A DNA stretch of 64,000 bases from assembly GCA_964500445.1 (NCBI GenBank), contig CAZCOG010000032.1, forward strand, positions 11,022 to 75,021, given 5' to 3'. Every line of letters starts with the position of its first letter. Within the stretch, counting starts at the first letter, position 1. Positions 35,620-43,804 of this stretch are shown here, one piece after another. The translations under genes and the position numbers were made by a program. Below the pieces are notes generated by a model. That model did no database searches, was not told the DNA's origin, and saw nothing but the letters and a program-made list of their open reading frames with translations. Source of the DNA: Persicitalea sp964500445 (GTDB taxonomy: Bacteria; Bacteroidota; Bacteroidia; Cytophagales; Spirosomataceae).

Positions 35620-36690
35620 TTACTTCCCGCCCGAATGTGATTTGGCGTAGTGCTCTTTGAGCAAATCTTCGGAAAAATCGTCTGTCAGATCCCGCACTAC
35701 GGTATGGATGTGATTCGCGTCGTTCTGGGTATTGTCAAACTCAATCAGAATCGTCGGCCCGTGAATACGGTAGTAATGTCCCTTATCCTTGCCCATTTCC
35801 AGCTGAGTATCACCCATCCAGGCAAAGTATAGATTATCCATGCCTGCTTTCTCCAACTGATTCATCTGCTGATTTTTAAGCGTCACATGGTAGCGGTCGA
35901 GGTAAACAGCAATGAGGTTTTTGAAAATGGCTTTTTGGGCCGCAGTCATGTCTTTCATGGCAATGCCTTCAAACTTTCCCTTGTCAATACCTGTGACCTG
36001 GCGCTGATTGACAGAGAAGATTTCGTAGGGTGATTTTGCCGCCAGCACTACCTGCTTTTTCTGGTCGGCGTTCAGTGAGTTGAGTAATTCATAACCCATG
36101 TCTTCCTCTTCGCCAAGTACTCGCTTGCCCTTCTGTGGCACGTCAATGAGAACGTGGCCGGGATTACTGCCCAGGAAGCTGGGCGTGAAGGAAATATGGC
36201 TATTCACCGAAGTGTAGTGGATCGATATATGGTGACCTTCCATGCGCCATCCCCACGGATCGTTGGCCGCAGGATCGCCAAACACCAGAAAGGCGTAGTT
36301 TTCGGGATCGCGGCGGGTGTCGTTTGGCGGGCGACTTTCCAAAACACGCAGGACGTTTTCCAGGTCTATGATGTCTTTGATTTTCTGATATCCTTTGTCG
36401 CTAAGTACCACTTCCACCATGTTCATAGCTGCTTTGCGTTGTGATTCGCTCATGCGTTTCAGGTTGAAACCCAGGCGCTCACGGGGAATAAAGTGCCAGT
36501 CGAAGCGAATGGTATCGGCCAGTGGGTGCATTACTTCGGCCTTTTCGGTAGCGTTCAGGGTTTTCAAAAAGGCGTTGACCGCTTTCGTCATTTTCGGGTT
36601 CAGGTCATCCTTTGCCGTTTGACCAGTCATGGGTCGATCAGCCCCACAAGCACTGGTCCACAGGAATATCAACAGGAAATACACTCTCAT
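35620..36690 (-). CDS. DUF3500 lipoprotein
   Basis: 356 residues. Short lipoprotein signal (LLIFLWTSACGAD). DUF3500 signatures: FLKTLNATEKAEVMHPLADTIR with FDWHFIPRERLGF, VFGDPAANDPWGWRMEGHHISIHYT, SFLGSNP, and a C-terminal YYRIHGPTILIEFDNTQNDANHIHTV. The His-rich pairs may bind a metal. Function of the family is unknown. Single gene with its own terminator; no operon partner. Confidence 0.88.
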   Translation of the reverse strand: MRVYFLLIFLWTSACGADRPMTGQTAKDDLNPKMTKAVNAFLKTLNATEKAEVMHPLADTIRFDWHFIPRERLGFNLKRMSESQRKAAMNMVEVVLSDKGYQKIKDIIDLENVLRVLESRPPNDTRRDPENYAFLVFGDPAANDPWGWRMEGHHISIHYTSVNSHISFTPSFLGSNPGHVLIDVPQKGKRVLGEEEDMGYELLNSLNADQKKQVVLAAKSPYEIFSVNQRQVTGIDKGKFEGIAMKDMTAAQKAIFKNLIAVYLDRYHVTLKNQQMNQLEKAGMDNLYFAWMGDTQLEMGKDKGHYYRIHGPTILIEFDNTQNDANHIHTVVRDLTDDFSEDLLKEHYAKSHSGGK

Positions 36691-36787
36691 AATGTTTTTA
36701 TATTTATAAGTCTGATTATCAATAATATATAGTTAAAACTTATCCGCTAGACGGCAGTAATAGTGCACTCGTATGATTTCAACCGAT

Positions 36788-37474
36788 TCAAAGTTCCCTG
36801 ATACGAATGTTATTGAACCAAATTTCGTCGCCATGGTCTTGCAGGGCGATTTTTCCCCTTGCGTGGGGCGTGGCGTAAGGCCATTTGCTGAATTTGCTCT
36901 TGGCCAGTTGTGCTTTCCATTCGTCGGAGCCGTACACGTAGTCCACTACCTTTTGGCCGTTCAGCCAATGCTCAACGTGGTTATCTTTAATCTTGATGCG
37001 CCCCTTATTCCACTGGCCGGCGGGTTTTACGGCTTTTAAGTTGCTGGGAGCCTGCATGTCATAATTAGCTCCCGTTTTTTGGCGATCGTTGATCTTTACC
37101 ATTTTACCACCATCGTTGAAAGGTGGGTAGTTTTCATCATCAATGATCTGGTACTCTGGGCCGGAATAGTACGTAGCATTCTTGGGGTCTTCAACTACCT
37201 TGTAAATCACGCCGCTATTAGCTTTCGGGGGAATCTTGAAATCGAATTCCATTTCAAAATCACCGTATTCCTGATCGGACACCAAATCGCCGCTGCCGCC
37301 GTGCGACATCAGGGCGCCGCCCATTACCATCCATTTTTTGGCATTGTCAGAGCGGTAGGCGTGCCAGCCTTTGGTACTTTTTCCGTCGAACAGGCTTTGC
37401 CACTTGCCCGGTTTTTGCGCCCAGACTGTACCTGTCAGCAGGCAAAACGTCAAGAGCAGGCTGATTTTTCTCAT
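36788..37474 (-). CDS. DUF1080 domain protein (3-keto-disaccharide hydrolase type)
   Basis: 228 residues with signal peptide (LLLTFCLLTGTVWAQ). Concanavalin-like DUF1080 fold: WQSLFDGKSTKGWHAYRSD, DLVSDQEYGDFEMEFDFKIP, SGVIYKVVEDP, GPEYQIIDDENYPP and the end IALQDHGDEIWFNNIRIREL. Members of this family hydrolyse 3-keto-glucosides or bind glycans, in the periplasm or on the surface. It could work with the exported sugar dehydrogenases in the window, but it is not linked to them in an operon. Confidence 0.9.
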   Translation of the reverse strand: MRKISLLLTFCLLTGTVWAQKPGKWQSLFDGKSTKGWHAYRSDNAKKWMVMGGALMSHGGSGDLVSDQEYGDFEMEFDFKIPPKANSGVIYKVVEDPKNATYYSGPEYQIIDDENYPPFNDGGKMVKINDRQKTGANYDMQAPSNLKAVKPAGQWNKGRIKIKDNHVEHWLNGQKVVDYVYGSDEWKAQLAKSKFSKWPYATPHARGKIALQDHGDEIWFNNIRIREL

Positions 37475-37509
37475 CGTTGATCATAATAATTTGGATACTT
37501 CAAACAAAG

Positions 37510-37549
37510 AAACCCGCAGACGGATTATACTTAATCCGCCCACGGGTTT
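37510..37549 (-). terminator. Hairpin terminator after the enoyl-CoA hydratase gene
   Basis: Nested arms AAACCCG (37510-37516) with CGGGTTT (37543-37549), and CGGATTA (37521-37527) with TAATCCG (37532-37538), with an internal 4/4 loop. It lies about 20 bases after the hydratase-family stop on the minus strand. Confidence 0.65.
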
Positions 37550-37569
37550 TCAAAGAGATTACACATCAA

Positions 37570-38385
37570 TTATTTGGATTTCAGATCAGCCAGAATGTTC
37601 GCTATCGCTTTTTGAGCAAAATCAGTTAAAACGAGTGTCCCGCTGACCGCCGCACGCTGTTGGAGTAGTTCGTCCCAGTGATGGGTACCTTCCCAGAAAA
37701 CCTGCTTCATGCGTCGCATGGATTCAGGCTCATAGGTAGCAAGGCGATGGGCCATAGCGATAATGTGCTCGTCGAGCTCTTCCGTTGTCTCCAGTACATC
37801 ATCGAAAAGCCCTTTTTGCCAGGCCCAGATTGCGGCTTTGAACTCGGTGGCGTTTATGGTTAGCTGGCTGGTGGCAGCCAGGCCAATCTTACGCTTTACT
37901 GCCGGTTCGATCACAAACGGGCCAATGCCCACGGTCAGTTCGCTCAGCTTGATAGCAGCGTGATGCGTGGCCAGACAATAATCTGCCGCCGCCAGTAGTC
38001 CCACGCCGCCGCCTACCGCTTTGCCCTGGGCCCGCGCAATAATAAATTTGGGACAGAGCCGCATGGTATTGATAACCTGGGCAAAGCCGAGAAAAAAAGC
38101 TTTGCCCTGTTGCTCATTCCTTATAGCGGCCAGTTCGGTCAGCGATGCACCGGCGCAGAAGGCACGGTTTCCGCCCGAGCGCAATACAACCACGGAAGAG
38201 TCCCGCGCTTCGCCCGCCTGCCGAATTGCCCGTGCCAACTGGTCGAGCATATCAGAAGGAAGTGCATTTCCCGCCGGATGAAAAAACTCGACGTTCGAAA
38301 TGCGGTTTTCGGTATTGATTTTAACGTAAGAGTCTATAATCTTAATTTTTACGAACAGTACACTGCCCCGATGGAGGCAGTGCAC
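37570..38385 (-). CDS. Enoyl-CoA hydratase/isomerase family protein, start uncertain
   Basis: 271 residues if started at the GTG at 38385. Crotonase fold: oxyanion-hole segments VVLRSGGNRAFCAGASL and IARAQGKAVGGGVGLLAAADYCLA, then KLSELTVGIGPFVIEPAVKRKIG. The Glu/Glu pair of true hydratases is not clear; the position after GIGP has no obvious Glu pair, so isomerase or lyase activity is possible. The GTG lies within a hairpin (38361-38382) that looks like the preceding gene's terminator; no ATG, GTG or TTG follows until residue 46, so the true start may be an atypical codon near VKIKIIDSYV. Confidence 0.8.
   Translation of the reverse strand: MHCLHRGSVLFVKIKIIDSYVKINTENRISNVEFFHPAGNALPSDMLDQLARAIRQAGEARDSSVVVLRSGGNRAFCAGASLTELAAIRNEQQGKAFFLGFAQVINTMRLCPKFIIARAQGKAVGGGVGLLAAADYCLATHHAAIKLSELTVGIGPFVIEPAVKRKIGLAATSQLTINATEFKAAIWAWQKGLFDDVLETTEELDEHIIAMAHRLATYEPESMRRMKQVFWEGTHHWDELLQQRAAVSGTLVLTDFAQKAIANILADLKSK
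38361..38382 (-). terminator. Small hairpin between the coiled-coil gene and the hydratase gene
   Basis: CACTGCC (38361-38367) with GGCAGTG (38376-38382), 7 perfect pairs, 46 bases after the coiled-coil gene stop on the minus strand. It may terminate that gene, or fold the leader of the hydratase gene. Confidence 0.4.
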
Positions 38386-38427
38386 CGGTAAGAGTTATCT
38401 ACTAAATTTATTTACGGCTGAACGCAG

Positions 38428-39270
38428 TTACTTTCCGAACAATCTGGCCCAAAAACCTTTGGCTTTTGTTTTGGTAGCTTCCATCGCTTCGGTAGCGTCC
38501 TCTTTTATTTCATTGAACTCTTCGGTAGCCTTGGCCGCAATTTTAGCAGCTTTCTCTTTGGCTTCGGCCAGCTTTTCTTCTGCTTCTTCTCTCAGTTCGT
38601 CCAGCTCTTCGGCGGCTTCGGCACGAATTTCCGCCGCTTTTTTCTTCACATCGGCCATTTTCTCCGCGGCGTCTTCCCGGAAATCATCTATTTCTTCGGA
38701 GGCCCGGTCTGCCAGTGATTCTATTTTTGCTTTGGCTTCGCCTGCCTTTTTCTCGGCCTGTTGGCGTAGTTCACCCATCTCTTCGGCGGCACGATCGGCC
38801 AATGATTCAATTTTCCCTCTCGCTTCGGCGACTTTTTCCGAGCCACCTGCTTTCGTCTCGTCCAGCTTACTGGCCGCTTCGTCCGAGAGCGATTCTGCCT
38901 TGGCTTTGGCCTCAGTGATTCGGTCGGCAGCAGTCTCTTCCAAGTCATTTACCTCCGAAAGTACTTCATCTTTCAGGTTTGCGGCTTCGGCCTTCGCCTG
39001 GGCGGTCTTTTCGATCGCTTCTTCCTTGACTTCGGTTGCCTTCAAGGCCGCCTCTGCTTTCAATTCGAGGGCTTTGGCTTCGGCCTGTTTTGTTTCTTGC
39101 GTGATTTCGTTTTGCACGTCCTTGGTTACCTCAGCGGCTTTTGCCTCTGCCTTGGTCACTTCATCGGTGGCCAGGGTTTTTCCTTCGGCGGCCAATTGTT
39201 CGGCGGCAACTTCTTTCTTTTCCAATGATTTGGCCGCTTCTTCAGCGGAGGGGTTCGGGTAGTCTGCCAT
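38428..39270 (-). CDS. Alanine/glutamate/lysine-rich coiled-coil repeat protein
   Basis: 280 residues made almost only of A, E, K, D, with heptad and 11-mer patterns (AEAKAKAESL, KIESLADRAAEE twice, AEEKLAEAKEKAAK). No signal peptide. A short hydrophobic end (KGFWARLFGK) is the only non-repeat part. This looks like LEA-like or apolipoprotein-like long helices, which can coat membranes or protect against drying; the assignment is by composition only. The repeat KIESLADRA at about residues 150 and 184 shows internal duplication. A promoter-like pair precedes it at 39298-39329. Confidence 0.75.
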   Translation of the reverse strand: MADYPNPSAEEAAKSLEKKEVAAEQLAAEGKTLATDEVTKAEAKAAEVTKDVQNEITQETKQAEAKALELKAEAALKATEVKEEAIEKTAQAKAEAANLKDEVLSEVNDLEETAADRITEAKAKAESLSDEAASKLDETKAGGSEKVAEARGKIESLADRAAEEMGELRQQAEKKAGEAKAKIESLADRASEEIDDFREDAAEKMADVKKKAAEIRAEAAEELDELREEAEEKLAEAKEKAAKIAAKATEEFNEIKEDATEAMEATKTKAKGFWARLFGK

Positions 39271-39297
39271 GATCGTAATTGTTTAGTTGATGAAAGC

Positions 39298-39329
39298 GAA
39301 ATGTACAAACAAGCGGCATAGGTTGCAAA
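39298..39329 (-). promoter_or_regulatory. Likely promoter of the coiled-coil gene
   Basis: On the minus strand TTTG (39329-39326), a 20-base spacer and TACATTTC (39305-39298), which is one base from TAnnTTTG. The -7 box is 27 bases upstream of the ATG at 39270. Spacing and boxes fit the Bacteroidota pattern. Confidence 0.4.
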
Positions 39330-39470
39330 TCAGAGCGTTGTGGGCGCACGTCGTTTTGAGGAAACAATTACACGGTTGCTGTTGAACGCATAGCAAACCT
39401 AGTGTGGCATCACTTTTTACCAGATTTGTAAAAAAAATCAAGTACTGCCCCTTAAAACTAACCCAACTAT

Positions 39471-39968
39471 ATGAAAAAGGTCGTAATTGCTACTGCATTA
39501 TACGCTTGCATCACCACCGGCTGGTTATTGACAAGCTGTGACAATACTAAAGATGGCAAAGAAGAATATGCCGAAGAACAGGCTGATGCCATTGATGAAG
39601 CCGACGCTGCCCGCGCCGAAATTCGAAGCGCCGACGACACCTCCGACCTGGCCGATGTGCGGGAAGAATTGTCAGATGCGGCTCAGGAACTGGAAGCGGC
39701 AAAAAAAGAGTACATGACTGAATTGCAAAACAGACAGAAAAGCCTCAATGAAAAAATTGATGAGCTAGGTACTAAAGTAACCGATCCTAAGCAGGCCAAC
39801 CGTGAGAAGTGGGTTGAAAAACGCAAAGAGTTGGTTCAGGAGCGCGACATTTTACAGGCCAATTTGCTCGAACTTCAGAAGCCTATGACCAACGACAGAT
39901 TTGTGACTGCCGAAAAGGAAATTAAAGAATTGATGGCTTCAATCGATAAGTCATTAGCTGAAAATTAA
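39471..39968 (+). CDS. Coiled-coil lipoprotein
   Basis: 165 residues. Lipobox-like LLTSCDNTK gives a lipid Cys at about residue 23. The mature part is acidic and helical (EEQADAIDEADAARAEIRS, DVREELSDAAQELEAAKKEY, VEKRKELVQERDILQANLLEL). It resembles periplasmic stress-type coiled-coil proteins of the sll1863 kind, but the similarity is weak by eye. Divergent from the other coiled-coil gene, with about 200 bases between them. Confidence 0.75.
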   Translation: MKKVVIATALYACITTGWLLTSCDNTKDGKEEYAEEQADAIDEADAARAEIRSADDTSDLADVREELSDAAQELEAAKKEYMTELQNRQKSLNEKIDELGTKVTDPKQANREKWVEKRKELVQERDILQANLLELQKPMTNDRFVTAEKEIKELMASIDKSLAEN

Positions 39969-39993
39969 AAGGAAGGTAAATGCATCTTATATG

Positions 39994-40026
39994 AAAAAGG
40001 CGAGCCATTATAGCTCGCCTTTTTTT
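39994..40026. terminator. Bidirectional terminator
   Basis: AAAAAGGCGAGC (39994-40005) with GCTCGCCTTTTTT (40013-40025/26), flanked by A and T runs, between the convergent lipoprotein gene and the 188-aa hypothetical gene. Confidence 0.85.
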
Positions 40027-40591
40027 AGGTCAATCGCCTTACCATTAATCCTTTCACTATTTCATAGAATATCTGGGGTGTGAGGGTTCGCCAGTTGGTA
40101 AGGTGAAGGGTGCCGCCAAAATTGAGGTAATAATCCAGCCGGAATTTTTGCCATTCGCGTTCTACGTGCTCCCGGAAACTCACAGCGGCAATCCAGCCAT
40201 CTTCGATATCCTCAAACCACTCGGCGTAATAATCGTCCTGCGCGCCATGGTAATCCATCACGTTCTCTCCGATCAGAATAAACTGATTGATGCCGACGGC
40301 TACGAACTCATCCACGACCCGACGCTTGAAATACATGATATCGTTGTGCAGGGCGTCATTCCATTCGCCAAACAATTCAATGACCACGAAGCCTTTGTCG
40401 TAGTCGGCATATAGTACTTTCACATACAGCGTTTCGGAACCGATTTCGTCCCAGAAGGGGTGGATATAGAACCCGTAAATATCGTGTTCATAGTACTCAA
40501 GATTGGGTTCTTGGCCGTAAAAGGGCGATTTTTCATCGCGGTTGGCTACGTAATATTTTTCCCAGTTGTAAAAGGGTTCAATGTCCTGCAT
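40025..40591 (-). CDS. Conserved hypothetical protein, aromatic and acidic
   Basis: 188 residues, no signal peptide or membrane helix. Unusually rich in Tyr, Asp, Glu and Trp (NWEKYYVANRDEKSPFYG, PNLEYYEHDIYGFYIHPFWD, AEWFEDIEDGW). It ends with a short basic helix. I recognise the pattern only as a conserved Bacteroidota protein of unknown role. The terminator at 39994-40026 lies at its 3' end, so it is a single-gene unit. Confidence 0.6.
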   Translation of the reverse strand: MQDIEPFYNWEKYYVANRDEKSPFYGQEPNLEYYEHDIYGFYIHPFWDEIGSETLYVKVLYADYDKGFVVIELFGEWNDALHNDIMYFKRRVVDEFVAVGINQFILIGENVMDYHGAQDDYYAEWFEDIEDGWIAAVSFREHVEREWQKFRLDYYLNFGGTLHLTNWRTLTPQIFYEIVKGLMVRRLT

Positions 40592-40887
40592 GGTGGGTTT
40601 TGATGTACCGCCAGGCGCTCAAATCGGGCAGGCGGAGCGAGAATTAAGAGATGCTAAAGTACCTGAATTACCAACACAGGCATTAGCCTTTTTAGTGCCG
40701 GTTCAGGAGATATTTACCTTCCTGAAAGGCTGAGAAATCCTTGAAGGTATCTGAATATTTTTATTCAATTATTTCACAATCATTAATTTACATTTCAAAT
40801 TTAACAGATGTACTAACAGTTCGCGGCATAGTTTTTTATGGTAGGATAAGCATTAACACTATCAAACCACAACCAATATTACTAACT

Positions 40888-41376
40888 ATGAAAACGAACA
40901 ACAAGAATCTGATGACACTGATGGCCAGCGGACTGAGTCTTTTTATGATTTTGGGTCTGAGTTCATGCGCCGATAAAGATTCCGATACCGCTGATAATGA
41001 AATGGAAACTACCGACATGGCGGAAGATAATACCATGAGTACCACCGACAATTACTTCACCAATTGGGACGCAAATTCCGATGGGTACCTCGATGCCGAT
41101 GAGTACTCCGGTGGGAATTTCCGGTCTTGGGATACCAACGCCGATAACAAACTCGACGAAACTGAGTGGAACACAGGGACCAGCGACAACGGCTACACGG
41201 GGCAAAGCTGGGCCGAATGGGATCTTGACCGGGACGGCTTCCTGAACGATGGCGAGTACCGAACAGGTTATAATAATGCGGGCTGGTACAATGCCTGGGA
41301 TACCGATGGCGATAGTCGCCTGAGTCAGGAGGAATATGATACTGGCATGGCCAATCGGCCCAATCGAAATCAATAA
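40888..41376 (+). CDS. EF-hand lipoprotein
   Basis: 162 residues from the ATG at 40888 (a longer frame from 40741 adds 49 poor residues). Lipobox LGLSSCADKD. After an acidic Thr/Asp linker come four EF-hand loops in two pairs: DANSDGYLDADEY, DTNADNKLDETEW, DLDRDGFLNDGEY and DTDGDSRLSQEEY. Each has Asp at 1, Asp/Asn at 3 and 5 and a Glu at 12, so calcium binding is likely. Anchored on the periplasmic or outer face of a membrane. Function unknown; calcium buffering or structure is inference. Confidence 0.88.
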   Translation: MKTNNKNLMTLMASGLSLFMILGLSSCADKDSDTADNEMETTDMAEDNTMSTTDNYFTNWDANSDGYLDADEYSGGNFRSWDTNADNKLDETEWNTGTSDNGYTGQSWAEWDLDRDGFLNDGEYRTGYNNAGWYNAWDTDGDSRLSQEEYDTGMANRPNRNQ

Positions 41377-41456
41377 TAGATAAGGTACAGCTGAACAAGA
41401 GAAGACAAATTTTTGCCGGTATCTGCGCTTTAAACAAAAGCGCTTTAGTATCTTCA

Positions 41457-41489
41457 CAGCCGCTCATTTCTACCTGAGCGGCTGTTTTT
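41457..41489 (+). terminator. Rho-independent terminator after the EF-hand gene
   Basis: CAGCCGCTCA (41457-41466) with TGAGCGGCTG (41475-41484), 8-base loop, then TTTTT. It lies 80 bases after the EF-hand stop and before the YccF gene. Confidence 0.8.
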
Positions 41490-41515
41490 ATATCTAAAAC
41501 TCCAACTCACATTTT

Positions 41516-41884
41516 ATGAATTTAATAGGAAATATCATTTGGCTCATCTTTGGCGGACTCGTAGTATTTATTGAATACATGGTGGCGGGTTTTATTCTCT
41601 GCGTCACGATTATTGGTATTCCCTTTGGCATTCAATGCTTTAAAATTGGCCTGTTGAGTTTAATGCCTTTTGGCAGGGACGTTCGGGAAGTACCCGGCGA
41701 TTCGGGTTGTTTATCCACGATATTCAATATCATCTGGATCGTAGTGGGCGGCATTTGGATAGCCTTGACACACCTGCTTTTCGGCGTATTATTGGCCATT
41801 ACAATCATTGGATTACCCTTCGCCCGGCAGCATTTTAAGTTAATGAATTTGTCTTTCACACCATTCGGGAAGGAAATAGTCTGA
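41516..41884 (+). CDS. YccF domain membrane protein
   Basis: 122 residues with two copies of the YccF signature: FIEYMVAGFILCVTIIGIPFGIQCFKIG and a second at IALTHLLFGVLLAITIIGLPFARQ. Four hydrophobic segments, inner membrane. Function of YccF is unknown. The VKOR gene starts 69 bases downstream, same strand. Confidence 0.9.
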   Translation: MNLIGNIIWLIFGGLVVFIEYMVAGFILCVTIIGIPFGIQCFKIGLLSLMPFGRDVREVPGDSGCLSTIFNIIWIVVGGIWIALTHLLFGVLLAITIIGLPFARQHFKLMNLSFTPFGKEIV

Positions 41885-41953
41885 TCCCCCGGCCTCGTTG
41901 GCTCGCTTTTTTTGCGCGGAGGGAGTTTTACTCTTCAATAAAAACACCTATTC

Positions 41954-42517
41954 ATGGCCCAACCCGACTCCGAAACTCCGCCCGGGTGGAGTTACAACCC
42001 CTCCGCCTGGCCCGAACGAATTCCCATCGTCGTCCTGGCCTTGGGAGGAACAGCCATTGCCACGTATTTGGCTCTGTACCAGTGGCGGGTTTTCAGCACG
42101 GTCTGGGAGCCGTTTTTTGGCAATGGCAGCGAAAAAATCCTCAACTCTTCAGTATCCCGTCTTTTACCTATTCCCGACGCCGCCCTGGGGGCAATCTCCT
42201 ATTTGCTCGATGTAGTAACGGGCATCATCGGCGGCACAGAACGCTGGCGTACTATGCCTTGGATTGTAATCGTGTTCGGGCTGTTCGTCGGACCTTTGGG
42301 ACTGGTGAGCATCACGCTGGTCATTTTACAGCCTGTACTGTTCGATGCCTGGTGTACTCTTTGCCTGTCGTCGGCGGTGATTTCACTTTGGATGATTGGT
42401 CCGGCAATGGACGAAATGTTGGCCTCGCTGCAATTCATGAAGCGGGTGAAGCAAGCGGATTTATCCTGGTGGAAAGCCTTTTGGGGAAGCCAGGAAATTT
42501 ATACACAAATAAGATAA
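41954..42517 (+). CDS. Vitamin K epoxide reductase (VKOR) family protein, one Cys pair missing
   Basis: 187 residues, four or five membrane segments. The CxxC active site is present (FDAWCTLCLSSAVIS). The usual loop cysteines before GiP-type motif are absent: the expected GDGCE position reads FFGNGSEKILNSSVSR. VKOR homologues make disulfides in the periplasm with a quinone. Without the loop pair, electron relay to partner proteins would need another route. Followed by the SPW-repeat gene, a pairing seen elsewhere. Confidence 0.82.
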   Translation: MAQPDSETPPGWSYNPSAWPERIPIVVLALGGTAIATYLALYQWRVFSTVWEPFFGNGSEKILNSSVSRLLPIPDAALGAISYLLDVVTGIIGGTERWRTMPWIVIVFGLFVGPLGLVSITLVILQPVLFDAWCTLCLSSAVISLWMIGPAMDEMLASLQFMKRVKQADLSWWKAFWGSQEIYTQIR

Positions 42518-42559
42518 GTTTCTGTTTCTGAATAGTTTTTTACCAATAACTAATAAAGT

Positions 42560-42898
42560 ATGTGGGCACAGCTGATCAATACCGCTTTGGGAATCTGGCT
42601 TATGGTAGCACCGGATTTACTCGCTTATGGAGAATCAGGTACTGATAACGGCCACATCGTCGGGCCGATTATCATTATGTTTTCATTCGTTGCTTGCTGG
42701 GAAGTGACCCGGCCCCTGCGTCTGGTGAATCTCGTGAGTGGGGTTTGGCTGTTGGTGTCACCCTGGGTACTTGATTACGGACAAACGGACATGATTGTCA
42801 ACGATATGGTAGTTGGCGCACTTGTTATAGGGTTTTCATTCGTCGCGGGCGAGCGCAAGGCTTCCTTTGGTGGCGGCTGGAGTTCGTTGTGGGAGTAA
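42560..42898 (+). CDS. SPW-repeat membrane protein
   Basis: 112 residues with two SPW-like repeats (LGIWLMVAPDLL and SGVWLLVSPWVLDYG), each in a pair of membrane helices, four helices in all. Role unknown. Its gene follows the VKOR gene by 42 bases and is probably cotranscribed. A frequent VKOR/SPW pairing is family knowledge; I have not verified it here. Confidence 0.85.
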   Translation: MWAQLINTALGIWLMVAPDLLAYGESGTDNGHIVGPIIIMFSFVACWEVTRPLRLVNLVSGVWLLVSPWVLDYGQTDMIVNDMVVGALVIGFSFVAGERKASFGGGWSSLWE

Positions 42899-43034
42899 AA
42901 TGTAACGTACCTTTTGCTGGCGCACTGCTTTAAAGTTATTTGTCAATGGAAGTTTGCAGTCGGTACCATTTTGTACGCTCGCCCGGATTACGTACCTTAA
43001 CCTATTCTTCATCAACTACACAAACCCAACTCTC

Positions 43035-43784
43035 ATGAATCTTGTCGTCACCGTTCTAATTGTCTTAGTTTTTCTTTTCCTGCTCTCAGGGATTCGCATT
43101 ATTTTTGAGTACAAGCGAGCCCTGAAATTTCGCTTTGGTAGTTACGTCCAAACCCTGCAACCAGGCTTGCGGTGGATAATTCCCTTCGTGGAAAGTATTC
43201 AGATTGTTGATATTCGGGTCATTACCATCAATATCGTCTCGCAAGAGGTCATGACCGAAGACAATGTACCTTGCAGCATCGACGGCGTAGTGTTTTTCAA
43301 AGTCGAAAATCCCGAGAAGGCAGTGCTGGAAGTGGAGCAATTCCAGTTCGCCATCAGCCAACTGGCCCAGGCAGCGTTACGCGACGTTTGTGGTAAAGTG
43401 GAATTGGATACTATTCTGTCGAAGCGCGAGGAGATGGGCCAGAGCATCAAGGCTACTGTGGCCGAAGAAACCGTGCAGTGGGGGATAATTGTCATTGACG
43501 TCAAAATCAAAGACATCCAGTTGCCGGAAAATATGCGGCGCATGATGGCCAATCAGGCCGAGGCCGAACGGTCGCGGCGGGCGCAGGTTATTCTGGCCCA
43601 GGCCGAGGAGCAAGCCGCCCACAAACTACTGGAGGCGGGCCGAGTTATCGACCAGTCACCCTCGGCCATTAAGCTGAGGCTGTATCAAACTTTGGCCAAC
43701 ATTGCTGCCGAAAAGAATTCGACAATTCTCTTTCCTTTCCCTGAGGAGGTACTTGCCCCCTTCCGTCAGAAAAAGGACGAATAG
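43035..43784 (+). CDS. SPFH/band-7 (slipin/stomatin-like) membrane protein
   Basis: 249 residues from the ATG at 43035 (the frame from 42954 adds a poor leader). One N-terminal membrane helix (VVTVLIVLVFLFLLSG), then band-7 motifs: EYKRALKFRFGSYV, QPGLRWIIPFVESI, DVRVIT-type segment DIRVITINIVSQEVMT, and the coiled AEAERSRRAQVILAQAEEQAA. Stomatin/slipin proteins form membrane microdomain scaffolds. The usual NfeD-like partner gene is not adjacent. Confidence 0.9.
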   Translation: MNLVVTVLIVLVFLFLLSGIRIIFEYKRALKFRFGSYVQTLQPGLRWIIPFVESIQIVDIRVITINIVSQEVMTEDNVPCSIDGVVFFKVENPEKAVLEVEQFQFAISQLAQAALRDVCGKVELDTILSKREEMGQSIKATVAEETVQWGIIVIDVKIKDIQLPENMRRMMANQAEAERSRRAQVILAQAEEQAAHKLLEAGRVIDQSPSAIKLRLYQTLANIAAEKNSTILFPFPEEVLAPFRQKKDE

Positions 43785-43804
43785 CATCTTAGCCCGCTCG
43801 CCTT

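Noticed and set aside
38459..39262. 267-codon rightward Ser/Ala-rich frame opposite the coiled-coil gene
   Set aside because: Mirror frame of the repetitive Glu/Lys codons; no start context or homology.
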